Assembly (NCBI GenBank): GCA_026874595.1 | Contig: CM049318.1 | Location: 40,776,456 to 40,840,455, forward strand | Length of the DNA stretch: 64,000 bases | From: Sipunculus nudus | Taxonomy: Eukaryota > Annelida > Sipuncula > Golfingiida > Sipunculidae | Reading direction: 5' to 3' | Part shown: in pieces, positions 46,855 to 57,346 of the stretch | How positions within the stretch are numbered: the first letter of the stretch is position 1 | How the letters are laid out: the number at the start of each line of letters is the position of its first letter | Translations under genes and position numbers: made by a program | Notes under the pieces: generated by a model | Databases searched by the model: none | Told to the model about the DNA's origin: nothing | Seen by the model: the letters and a program-made list of their open reading frames with translations, nothing else

Positions 46855-47645
46855 CTACGGGGCAGCTAAGGACGAAAACCTGGGCACAAACCTTCTGTAG
46901 TACCCAGCAACCCCAAGGAATGCCCTAAAATCTGTTTTTGTCTGAGGCCTAGGGAATTCCCTGATTGCTTCTACTTTATTCAACTGGGGTCTCACCTCAC
47001 CACCACCAATCACATATCCCAGGTACTCAGCCTGCCTTTGCCATATGAAGCATTTGTTAGGTTTGGCAGTCAATCCGCTCTCCTGCAACTTTTTCAAAAC
47101 ACTCTCAAGGTGTTCTAAATGCTCATTCCATGTTAAACTATGAATGGCAATGTCATCAATAAAGGATCTTGCATACCCTTCCATACCTGATAGTATTTTG
47201 TTTACCAAAAGTTGAAAAGTGGCCCCTGAGCACTTCATACCAAAAGGTGTCACTGCAAACTCAAATAACCCAAATGGAGTTGTGAAAGCTGAAAGCTTCT
47301 GGGCCTCCTTATTCAAAGGAATTTGCCAGTACCCTTTTGTGAGATCTAATGTTGTTATGACGTGTGACTTACCCACTTCATTGAGCATCTCTTCAATGCA
47401 TGACATTGGATATAGATCAAAATTTGAGACTTTGTTCAGCTGCCTATAGTCCACACAAAACCTAAGTGAACCGTCTCTTTTCTCAATTACTACAATAGGT
47501 GAAGCCCATTGACTCTTGGATGGATGTATTATTCCACTCTGTAACATGTGTTCTATCTCCTTCCTTACCTGATTTTTGCTGCTCTCTGGCAGCCTGTACG
47601 GCTTCTGTCTGATAGGCTTATTGTCAGTCAGGAACACCTCATGCT
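46855..47645 (-). pseudogene. Gmr1-type reverse transcriptase domain
   Basis: From EHEVFLTDNKPIRQKPYRLP through RDGSLRFCVDYRQLN, ITTLDLTKGYWQIPL (first catalytic Asp), TPFGMKCSGATFQ, the catalytic SFIDDIAIHS (FIDD at 47152-47163) and EYLGYVIGGGEVRP to GYYRRFVPRFSSLA. All core RT motifs are intact within this domain. It reads in one frame with the integrase on its N-terminal side; a stop at 46853-46855 ends the frame before RNase H. Confidence 0.93.
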
Positions 47646-47849
47646 CAATCAGACTTGTCCTTCCTGGCACATCCGAGAATACTGACTCATACCTTTGTAG
47701 TATTTGACACACTTGTTTAACCTGATCTGCAGTCAGCTCTTTATCTAGATTAACATCTTGCCAAGTCTGGTTTGACTTCAAAGTAGGTGCCACTTCACTT
47801 AGCACCTCAGCCTCTTCCTGGGAGTAAACATCTGTCATTATGTGAGCCA

Positions 47850-48890
47850 TCATGCCACGTTCATGATATGCTTTAAGCATATTGACATGATATCTCCTCA
47901 CCTTCTTACGTTTGTCACCCATCAGGACTTCGTAGTAAACTGGACTTACCTGCTTCACCACTCGGTATGGCCCCTGCCATTGAGCGGTGAGTTTACTGGA
48001 TTCTGATGGAAGCAAAACTAACACCTTGTCACCTTCCTGGAAAACTCTTTCCCTCGCATTTCTGTCATACCAGTGTTTTTGTCGCTTTTGCGCCACTGCA
48101 AGATTCCCCTGCACCAATGTTGTTAATTCCTTCATTTTATCCCTCATACTCATAACATACTCAACCGCATTTTCTGCATCACCTGTAGATCCCTCCACCC
48201 AGCTGTCTCGCAGCAGATTAAGGGGCCCACGCCTATTATGCCCATAAATTAACTCAAACGGACTGAACCCAGTTGACTCATTAGGCACTTCCCTGTATGC
48301 AAATAGCATGAAAGGCAAATGTTTGTCCCAGGTAGTTGGTACATCAGCTACAAATTTGCGAAGCATTGACTTTAGAGTGCCATAAAATTTTTCAACTAGC
48401 CCGTTGCATTTTGGGTTGAATGGTGTGGTTTTAAGCTTTCTGATTTTCAAAACATCGCAGAGGTCTTTCATGAGTTGGGACATAAAGTTTGTCCCTTGAT
48501 CGCTTAAGATTTCATCAGGCAGCCCCACCCTACTAAAGATAATGGCTATTTCATCAGCTATGACCTCAGATTCCTTTGAGGGTACAGCCACAACCTCAAG
48601 GTATCGTGTGGCATAATCCACTAGGACCAAAACATACCTGTTGCCTTTTTAGTCCTTGGGAGGGGGCCAACCATGTCAATCGCAACTTTTTTGAAAGCTT
48701 CTTCCATTACGGGGATTGGAACCAAAGGGACTTTCTCTTTTGACCTCCTTTAAGCTGACTTTTGACACTGGTGACAAGTGCGGACATAAGTCGCTACGTC
48801 ACGGAAAATTCCTGGCCAGTAAAAGTTTCTCATGATACGCGCCTTAGTCTTTTCTATACCCAGATGTCCAGCCATCGGAATATCATGAGC
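47850..48890 (-). pseudogene. Gmr1-type integrase, located upstream of RT
   Basis: N-terminal HHCC zinc domain (HDIPMAGH ... CHQC, 48753-48887) ends at a stop at 48750-48752. The core starts with IDMVGPLPRT (first catalytic Asp near 48685). After a one-base loss in an A-run near 48645 it continues with LSDQGTNF (second Asp, residue 44 of the following 591-codon frame) and NGLVEKFYGTL (Glu, residue 80), a D-35-E spacing. A GPY/F domain (AQWQGPYRVV) follows. It catalyses joining of the cDNA to host DNA. Placement before RT is seen directly because both are in one open frame. Confidence 0.92.
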
Positions 48891-49239
48891 TACACTCATG
48901 ATATGTGCCCTATATTTGTTTGGAACGACTAACTGGTGCTGTTCATGATTTTCACCATCCTTATATGAAGACCATTTCCTGTATAACAACTCACCTTTCC
49001 TATAGAAGCAAATACGTTCTTTGCTGGCTTCCTCTTCTGACACAGCTAGCTTCCTCACATTTGCCAGTGAAGTGTCTGTAAGCTGAAGTTGTTTAAAATC
49101 ACCTTGTTTGCATTTGTCAGCCGTTACCTGCCCTAATTCATGTGCTGAGTCCACTGACTCTACCTCAAGCGGCTCCAGTGACTTGGGTTTGGCATCTGAT
49201 CTAAGCATAGCTTCCTCAGCTTTATTCTGCCTCTCCCTT

Positions 49240-49560
49240 TCTATCTTATGCTGATGCCTCGTCACAGCAAAAGCATCAGCACTATACTCAAAAGCCAAAT
49301 CATTACGCAGTAACACGCACTCTGGGAGATTTTCTAACACACCGACACAAAACTTACCTTTGCAGAAAGGGCTGTCGATGTGCGCCATGGCCAAAGGAAC
49401 CTCCAGAACCTGGCCATTTGCATATTTCATGGCAACATTAGTGCCCAAATATGCCTCTGGGTCCACCAGGTCTGCTCGTACCAACGTCTGCGTGCAACCT
49501 GTATCACGCAGCAAGCTAATTGGGCTTCCATTTACCGAACCCTCAAACACATATGGATTG
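49240..49560 (-). pseudogene. Gmr1-type aspartic protease domain
   Basis: NGSPISLLRDTGCTQTLVRA carries the DTG active site (Asp codon at 49503-49505), followed by a hydrophobic VPLAMAHIDSPF stretch and the ILG-like CVLLRNDLA. The motif is DTGC where DTGA or DTGS is common. It lies directly after the gag zinc knuckle and in the same frame, so it would be released from a gag-pol polyprotein. Confidence 0.8.
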
Positions 49561-49599
49561 GTCACACTTTTGATTCCCAACCCCTGGGAGAAGTAACCT

Positions 49600-50598
49600 T
49601 TACCGGTCCCCTTCTTCTCATCTTTCCCCTTGGACTTATCCAGAGGTTTCTCAGCTGGGCATCTCGCCGCGATGTGCCCTACCTGCCCACACCTGAAGCA
49701 CTTGGGCTTCATACTCTCACTTTTGGCCTCATGCCTTTCCTCAAGGTTACTATTACTTACCTTTTTCTCCTGAGGCTCCTTGTTTCTATGGGTCACCAGA
49801 TAACGGTCCGCCATCTCCACTAACTCACTTAGGTCCTTAGGATCCCTCTCCCTAAGCCATACCTGTAAATCGTTAGGGGAGGCACTCAGGAGTTGTTCAG
49901 TGACGCACAACTCCTTGAGCTTGCCGTAATCAAGGTCAACTTCTTTGGCCTCAACCCACCGATCAAACAGACTTGTGACCCTTACGGACCACTCTTGCGG
50001 TAAGTCTCTGCAGTTAACTCATACCGCTTAAGAATTGCTGCTTTGACTTTTTGATAATCTAAAGAGTCCTCTTGAGAAAGTCTCGAATACGCTTCCATGG
50101 CCTTACCAGAAATCAGGCCTGCTAATTTGGTTGCCCAAGTATCAGGCTGCCAGCCATGAACCCCAGCTAACTTCTCAAATGTTCTCAGGTAAACATCTAC
50201 ATCCTGCCCCTCAACAAATTTTGGCACCTTCGGCCCCTTATACCCCATAGGATATCTTGGTGCTTGTGCCTGAGCATTTTCGACCCCGACTTGTGCCTGT
50301 GTCTCTAACCTTACTTTCTCAACTCTGAAGCCAATTTCTGCCTTTCAATTTCTGCAATTTCCCTTGCAGCCCTGCTGTTTAATTCCAGCATTTTTAACTC
50401 ATGTTCTTGTTGTTCCCTTGCCCGTCTTGCTAATATTTCCGCCACAGTGGCATCCATATTTTGAAATGAAATCCCCCCTTGGGCTAACCCTAGCAATGTT
50501 TCAGCTGCTTTATTATCCTCCCTTGCGGAACTACTTTTAAAACTATCTCCCCCTGAAGAAAATATCCCATCATGCTCAGAGGAATCTGAATCTCCCAT
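49600..50598 (-). pseudogene. Gmr1-type gag, with one CCHC knuckle
   Basis: Starts MGDSDSSEHDGIFSSGGDSF at 50598, followed by a charged coiled-coil-like stretch (ILARRAREQQEHELKMLELN). After a frameshift near 50315 comes a capsid-like helical domain (VPKFVEGQDVDVYLRTFEKL ... WATKLAGLISGKAMEAYSRL) resembling SCAN/retroviral capsid folds. A second shift near 49990 leads into a frame with the nucleocapsid knuckle CFRCGQVGHIAARC (CX2CX4HX4C, 49659-49700). Gag forms the particle that packages element RNA. Confidence 0.85.
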
Positions 50599-51716
50599 TA
50601 TTAACTTGACGTATATTTTCCTCTCTTAAATATGTGAACCCCTGACAATTCGACCAATGTTGAATAAAAACCCAGTAACCTTAAACCGATACCCAGTTAA
50701 CAAACAATACAAATGTCTATATCTATATCCATATGAATGTGAATATAAACTTACTTACCACTGGTGGCTGGAGACAAGTATGTAGAATGAACAATATCAA
50801 AAATCACAATTTCTATATAAACAGAGTCAAATTTAAAATTCCATAGACACATATGGCTACTCCATCTGTTAGAAAGTCCAGCAACAAGTCCATCCAGTTG
50901 TTAATATAAACAAACAGGAACAATGTCCCATGCACTCAAGTCGCAGTTCAGCTAGGTGACAGGACAGCTCAGCTCTCCACCCCAGCCAGGTCAGGTCAGC
51001 ATACCACTCCAGGCCAAGTCAGGTCAGCATACCACTCTAGGCCAAGTCAGGTCAGGTTGCCACTGCTAGCCCTGCACATGCCCTGTTGTCCACTTTCCCA
51101 CAGGTGTCAAATTATCTCCTCTACATACCAAGAGTCCTCAGGCACAACTGGTGAGATACAACAGCACACAGTATCTGACACCCCCTGCACTGTACTGTCC
51201 AGTACTGCTTGGCCACTAATGATTCTTGAATGGTGTAGGGTGACACATCATGGTTCACAGCATGCAATGCCCCTCAGCAAATCTCAGCCTTATCACCCGT
51301 TGGTCTCATTTTGATAGCTTGATGTGATTAATTCTTTTTTTAGGCTGTTCACTTGTAGAAAAACTAGTTCTGGTCAGTTCCTTAGATGGTATTTATCTCA
51401 GTTCAGCATTTCACAACTTATCTCAGTTCAGTGTTTCACTACTTTTCTCAGTTCAGCCTTCCTTTGGAGGAGACAGACCAGATGTTTGTTTGTGGCAATG
51501 TTCATTAATGGAGTGAGGGCACAAAATTTCTTCTAGAGATGTTCCAAGTAACATAAATATACTCACACTTGCTGTGGTTTCTTGATGTTCCTTCTTTGTT
51601 TTAGAAAGTTCTTTTCCTGTATGATGTTTATACAGTTGTAAAGTTCAGTATATTTCTTTTTCTTTTCACCAGTCTCTTCAGCAATTCAGGTGCAAATTGC
51701 TTTTAGTTTAATCCAA
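50599..51716 (-). other. Long 5' leader of the Gmr1-type element
   Basis: Non-coding on the element strand. Contains a short tandem AGTCAGGTCAGCATACCACT repeat (about 50985-51060 on the + strand). Short plus-strand frames here are not supported as genes. Confidence 0.6.
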
Positions 51717-51729
51717 ACCGCTGCCACCA
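51717..51729 (-). promoter_or_regulatory. Primer-binding site, tRNA-Leu type
   Basis: On the minus strand, two bases after the 5' LTR, TGGTGGCAGCGGT is complementary to the 3' end ACCGCTGCCACCA. From memory this is the acceptor end plus CCA of an animal tRNA-Leu (AAG/TAG class). It would prime minus-strand DNA synthesis. Confidence 0.7.
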
Positions 51730-51731
51730 TA

Positions 51732-51968
51732 TGTCACAGATAAGCGACGAAGATGTTGTGATAAAATAAGGTTTATTATACAGAGTCCACAATATGCCCT
51801 TTCCAGCCACCTACAATCTGTCTCCTCCTCTCTCTCTTGTGCCTGACCCCGCACAGTCCTGCTATATATATACCAGCCACGCCCCGGTCAATACACAGAC
51901 CCCTCTATGGGACAATACACCCCAGCAGTATACATTTCTACATACCCCAGCCTAGGCTTGGCGTGACA
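51732..51968 (-). repeat. Gmr1-type element, 5' LTR
   Basis: Plus-strand start TGTCACAGATAAGCGACG, end CTAGGCTTGGCGTGACA. It is followed directly by GTGT, the same four bases that precede the other LTR. Confidence 0.93.
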
Positions 51969-52759
51969 GTGTACAGAACCAGAGTGTCCGGATCCTAGGC
52001 TTTTCTGGATACCACCACTGTCACAGCTCAACAAGTCCTTTTAAAACATATATACAAGAGGAACAGTTCACGTAAATCTTCTCAGAGAATAAAAGTCCAA
52101 TTCAATCCCGAAATCAATCTGTTGTAATCTAAAAGTGAAGTTCTGGTAATAGTCCCAAAGGCAAACTGAAGACTTAATAATATCTGTTACAAAGTTCGAA
52201 GAATATCTAAAAGTGCTGCAATTATCGGAAAGGTCCACAAACTGACCAACACTCTTCCATGTCCGCTGGAATATTTCTCTCTCCTCTCCCCTCGGCTCTA
52301 AACACAGACCCTAATGTAACTTTTCACCTCAAACCCAGAACTTTTCATTACACGAATAATCCGAAGAACACAACAAGACACACGCGCTCATAGAGCGCGA
52401 ACAGCCCCGAAAATTCCAGATTAGCACGAACGCTGTGTCTTTACACGCCAGGTCAACCAGTACGGATTTCACCGAGCGCTATGTCTCTACACGCCATGGC
52501 AACGCCCAGAATGTCAACGAACAGAATGTCAACAGGCACCAGTAACACTCCCCTCCTGTAAGAAATAAGAACGTTTTCTGAAAAAAAAAATCTTTTTTGC
52601 GATCACAATCACAAAATTTTTACAACATTTCAAAACCATATTATTTACAACATTACATAAACATCTCATTTCATAAACATCTCGATAAGCAATCAGCAAG
52701 TATATTGTCTTTCCCTTTAATGTGTCTGATTTCAAGATTGTAATCCTTTAAAACAAACA

Positions 52760-53143
52760 TCACCTCAACAATCTATGATTTTTACACTTCAACTTGTTCA
52801 TGAACGTGAGGGGATTGTGATCACTGATGACAATGATAGGTTTGACTGATGAAGTAACATAAACTTCAAAATGTTGCAATGCCAAAATCAAAGCCAAACA
52901 TTTTTTTTCAAAAGTAGAGTAGTTTTTCTGGTTTGCATTAAACTTTCTTGAAAAATAACAGATTGGATGATCTATGCCACCACTGCCTTCTTGTAACAAC
53001 GCAGCACCAGCAGCAGTATCACCAGCATTTACAGCTAAATTAAAAGGTACAGAAAAGTCTTGAGCTGCTAAAACTGGTGAACTTTGCAGAATTGCTTTCA
53101 ATTTCTGAAATGCATTTTCACACTGAACATACCATACAAACAC
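52760..53143 (-). pseudogene. Older Ty3/gypsy RNase H domain
   Basis: Reads QCENAFQKLKAILQSSPVLA, AVNAGDTAAGAALLQ, HPICYFSRKFNANQKNYSTF, CLALILALQHFEVY and VISDHNPLTFMNKLK, the standard connection-RNase H order of Ty3/gypsy elements. A stop follows HRLLR where a Trp is usual, and EKKCLAL replaces EKECLAL, losing the usual Glu context. The RT in front is deleted. Confidence 0.8.
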
Positions 53144-53270
53144 GAATCAGAATGTCAACAGACACCTGTAAAAATATACACCCAATTGTTGGAGGTAACC
53201 GCCCCCGTTTTTTAATGCTAACTTAACTACGAATATAGGTACATCTGCAGAATTCCATTCCGGTTTCGGA

Positions 53271-53590
53271 CTACGTGCATGGCAGGGCAGTATCACACGC
53301 TTTCTCTCATTTTATATCCTGGCCTCGACCAGGCCCGGTAACTACTGCCCTGCGGGTCCTAGGTGCGTCATCGTTCCCACTGCTGGGCATACCGCCGAGA
53401 AACCCCCGAGAGGCACACTCGTTTATGAGTGAAACACGGCCGTTGGGCACGGCCTTCCCATTAAGCTCGCAGAGCGCTCACTCTGGGTGGGGGCCGACCG
53501 TAAAAATTCTCACCTCAAAGGCTGAAATTGAATTCACGATCTCCCGGCGTTGAGTCTTGTTATCTATCCCTGAGCCTCGGAAGCCGGTTT
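53271..53590 (-). mobile_element. Possible tRNA-derived SINE (GC-rich segment)
   Basis: A sharply delimited GC-rich stretch in AT-rich DNA. On the minus strand it begins CCGAGGCTCAGGGATAGATA (box A-like), with a weak box-B-like GATCGTGAATTCAAT 35 bp later, then a GC-rich body. Open frames within it are short. A CpG-rich promoter relic is the alternative. Confidence 0.35.
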
Positions 53591-53790
53591 ATATACACCC
53601 AAATACACATTAATTATATGACCATAAGAAACCAAATACCAGTTACTGTAAATTTTAATCAGTTCCCAAAAAAATCTTATTCTCAATAATTCTTAACAAT
53701 CTTAATATTTGAATATATATAGTTAATAATTCCTCTGTCAAATTACATTATTATATTATTACTAATTATTATGTATATTTTTATTTGGAG

Positions 53791-54045
53791 AATAATGCAC
53801 CATATTGGACAAGTGGCTCTGACGGTGAAACGGAAGGGCGGTGGGTGTGGACATCTACGGGGGAAGACATCGAATACTACAAGAATTGGGAGAAAGGACA
53901 ACCCGATAATGCAGATCTTTGGCACGCGGAAGGAGAGGATCAACTTGCCTGGTATCGAAAAGGGAAAACAAGCGTATGGAAAGATCAGTATAGAAACACG
54001 TATCGAGCATGTTTCATCTGTGAAGCTCATTTCATAGAACAATGA
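53791..54045 (+). CDS. C-type lectin domain, terminal exon
   Basis: 84 residues up to TGA at 54043-54045, starting after the acceptor TTATTTGGAG. The C-terminal half of a C-type lectin domain is clear: YWTSGSD, EGRWVWTSTGE, YYKNWEKGQPDN (QPD-type sugar/Ca2+ motif, usually galactose-preferring), GEDQLAW, VWKD and CFICE. The final Cys that pairs with the domain's first Cys is present. The two Cys forming the other conserved disulfide are both absent (Q in GEDQ, R six residues into WKDQYR). Upstream exons were not found; they may lie beyond the retrotransposons or be lost. Phase 0 at the acceptor is inferred. Secreted or membrane lectins of this type are abundant in bivalve immunity. Confidence 0.75.
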   Translation, partial: NNAPYWTSGSDGETEGRWVWTSTGEDIEYYKNWEKGQPDNADLWHAEGEDQLAWYRKGKTSVWKDQYRNTYRACFICEAHFIEQ

Positions 54046-54600
54046 AGGCTGATGTTCTTATAAATGTGTGGCCACTTTCAACGACGAAAAGGATATTTAA
54101 CATTTTAGTCATATTTGTGGAAGTGAAAATAGCGCCATACACGGCAACATTTATTGTTAAACGTAAACTTAATGAGTTCTTCTCCTTGGATTTCGCAAGA
54201 TATTGAACACTGCAACCGAAGTGATCACTGGACAAAAATATTAGCTCTTATCACACCAGGTCGGTACTATCTTCCCTTGATTCCCTTCCAGTTAAAAAAG
54301 AGGATACTTGGCACGAACTTATCTCTTGCATGCACATAAAATTGACCGAAATGGTTCCGTCTGACACAGAACTAACTCGCGGCTTCTAACAGATCGGAGG
54401 CGCTCTCATTGGTTGGCACATTAATATTCATGGTAAATAAACACACGATGGTGCTTTGAAGCCGCTCGTGCCTAGTCGACTGTAATGGCCGGGAAGACAG
54501 GTAAACAGTGCTCCGCTGTGCTTGATTAAACAGTTAATTATACGTGGCTTGGGACCGTGTTTTCTTGTTGAACCGGTATTCGTACGTTCTTTTTTGGATC
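54046..54600. other. Downstream flank of the lectin exon
   Basis: No gene recognised. Possible 3' UTR; ATGGCCGGGAAGACAGG at 54487 begins a short frame that stops after 14 codons. The nearest good AATAAA downstream is near 54944. Confidence 0.35.
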
Positions 54601-54690
54601 TAGAACATTTCCTTATGCCCCACCCAGAAAATGGAAAACTCTTCCAGACGAAATTAGGAACTCGTCTTCTTTGATCAACTAACATTTAGA
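54601..54690 (+). pseudogene. Possible LINE ORF2 C-terminal scrap
   Basis: Reads YAPPRKWKTLPDEIRNSSSL, resembling the (A)APRLWNSLPDxIRxxxSL motif at the end of CR1/L2/Jockey-like ORF2 proteins. Only about 30 codons are recognisable, so confidence is low. Confidence 0.35.
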
Positions 54691-56305
54691 ACAACTTTTT
54701 GTGGCATATAATAGCAGTTTATTTTAATTATGTCATCAGGGGTTATTTTTCCTATTAGTATCTTGTATTTTTATAATTGCCTGTGATACGTTGATCATTC
54801 ATTCGTTATCCATGTTGTCTTAAATGTAATTTGTTATCTTGGTTTTAAGGGTGTAATGTTTTCTGCATTTCATACATTCATCGAGAAAGCTCTCGATTGC
54901 CTCAGGGTAAACACTAGCTCTACACAGTACTCTTTAGATAAATAAAAATATTGTTATAAAATATTATTATCGCTGCAGATAGGATGCATATGCTCCTACG
55001 AATTCTTTTGTACTCTATACTCAGCTGGATTCTGACTTGTATATTAATAATTCCGTTTCCGATATGCGTTATACATCCAGTACATGAATGGAGAAGACAT
55101 TTGATTGAATATGGTAAAGTAAAAACGGAAGCCCATTAAGAATACATTTTCAAGATTCTATCGTCATCGCATTAATATGTATTCATTTTAAACAAGCCTT
55201 CCGGCAACATTTAAAGCTCTTGGTTATTTGTTCTTCATTTATCATGGACCTTGAAGTAAATTCTCTATGCAAGACCACGTATACTTATACAACATCGATA
55301 AGATCAGAAAGTGTTCAAGTTAGATTGTAACTTACGCTAAATCAGCTCACTAGCTCAAATTTTCAATTCTCTCTTGTGCGGACAACTGAATCTTTCCGTA
55401 TTGCAAATAAAAACCATTCAAGAAGGTTACAGCCTATGTTTTTTTTTTATTCCTCCACGTTCTTGGATGTTATGTTTTATCCAGTTCATGCAAATTCACG
55501 CCAGATTTCGGTAGATGTAACCGATTCGATGTATTAAGTCTAGATACTAGATATAAGAATTAGTAAAGATTAGTTGTTAACAATACGTTCAGCAAGCTGT
55601 TTCTTGTCTGAAATAATACTTTAAAAAATCTGATAATTATATATTATTGATATTAACTGATGAACGGGAGAAGGTGATCTGGGATAATGACAGACCATCG
55701 GATAGCCTCACTAGGAAATAAATATCTTATTCAAATTAAGAGGCTGTGACTGTGAAGATAATGAAAATCGTGTTCCCCAAATTTATAAAGTCTCCGGGCA
55801 GGCGTTCTCCTGGCCACTAAGTTACATATTATTCTGGTGTTTGAACCCAGTGGGCACTCAGTGTTGTTTCAATATTGAAAACAAGTTGAAATGAGGTTGA
55901 GATGTTTTCAGCTCTTTTTTTCAAAATTAAATTAATGCTGATTTGACATTGATGGTTCAATGTTCATGATCAACTATAGGTTTCAGCATTGAATAAATGT
56001 TGATTTTCCCCTAGCAACTAAATCTGCAAATTATAGACCTTAAACATATAAAAATGCGAAATTAAACTTTATAGCTGAATCTAGAGTGGGGTTAGACCTT
56101 GACCATACTCAACTGAGTCTAGTAGGGGTTTGCCTATAGGGTAAGTTTGACAGGCGATTATAAGAATTCAAGGGATATGCAGGGGCGGATCAGGAATTTT
56201 TCTTCGGGGGGGGGGGGGGGAGGGGTGCTTGAATAAAAAAAGCGTTGTAAATTGATAAATCTAAAGTGTATATTATAGTATATATAGTATATTATATTAT
56301 ACTAT

Positions 56306-56371
<66 letters not shown>

Positions 56372-57272
56372 GAGCGCCGTTTTCAGAATGCCCTTTTCCG
56401 AAAATTCGTTTTTCCGAAAATTTAAATGGAAACCAAAAATTTATTCGTATCTTCGAAATATTTTCCAAGCAGGTAAAAATGCACATGTATTTTAGTAATA
56501 ACGAGTCATAAGATACGGCAGCCAGGTGTTTAAGAACATTTGTGCAGGTGCATTTAATTAGTTCTGGGCCGATGTTGTCGCTATAATATTCCAAATGTTA
56601 TCCATCTATTTTCTTTCAAATAAATACGTAAAGACGCCAAGGAATTTATAACATTTTTCAATGGACGAAGACGTGCGGAGGGTGTGGGAGGGGGGCATAG
56701 CACTAAAGCGGGAATCGTTTTTATTTCACCTATTAAAGGTAACAACTTTGTTTTTTTTTTTTTGTTTTTTTTTTTGTTCTAGATATGAACTCTCAGTCCC
56801 CAATAAGTCTACGTTGAAAAAGATTAAATAAAAGACTAAATAGGATTTCCCTGGGTTTTTTCCATATTACTAACAAGAAAATGTATTTAATGCATACTGA
56901 CTTTGTCAATTGTTTTGAATCTTCCACTGGCTGAAGTTCATAAAACGATTTCAAATGAATCATAATAACTGGTGAATTGATTGTTAAGCGATGATCGAAA
57001 ATGTCTAAACTATCAATTGATTTATAACAAAGTAAATTTTAAGTACCTTAAGTTTTAATTTGTGGTCTGAAGATATTACTGCTTTGTCGAGCCGTATCTA
57101 AATACCATTAAATATACAGGGACTTTTCATGAATTCATGATAACACCTCGACTGTAAAATTATAGGTGACATGCAGAATGTGTGTCTTCTGTCGTTCTTC
57201 GGACCTGCCACTTGTTCACTCTAAATAAATCTGAAAGCAAACAAAAATTGGTTTCCTTTTTTTCTGGATTAA

Positions 57273-57346
<74 letters not shown>

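Larger units (their letters stand above)
45465..51968 (-). mobile_element. Gmr1-type Ty3/gypsy LTR retrotransposon (integrase upstream of RT)
   Basis: Two LTRs (243 and 237 bp) are flanked by a GTGT target duplication (45461-45464 and 51969-51972). Minus-strand order: LTR, primer site, ~1.1 kb leader, gag, protease, integrase, RT, RNase H, polypurine tract, LTR. Integrase and RT share one uninterrupted frame of 591 codons with integrase first. This is the domain order of the Gmr1 group, the reverse of ordinary Ty3/gypsy elements. The LTRs are about 96% alike by eye, including a 7-bp indel, so the insertion is fairly young. Stops or frameshifts near 50315, 49990, 48750, 48645, 46853, 46800 and 46406 make this copy non-autonomous. 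Confidence 0.93.
45275..53170 (-). mobile_element. Older Ty3/gypsy retrotransposon remnant, interrupted by a younger element
   Basis: On the minus strand the remnant runs RNase H (52760-53143), a purine tract ACAGGAGGGGAG (52548-52559), then an LTR starting TGTTACTGGTGCC at 52547. The LTR is cut at 51969 by the insertion of 45465-51968, resumes at 45464 and ends ...GGTGTTACA at 45275, with AATAAA (minus) at 45352-45357. Total LTR about 765 bp. Upstream pol is deleted: RNase H is joined near 53150 to CAGAATGTCAACAGACACC, which resembles the U3 start of the same LTR. The 5' LTR is otherwise missing. Boundaries are my reading of TG...CA ends and lack a target duplication check. Confidence 0.6.
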
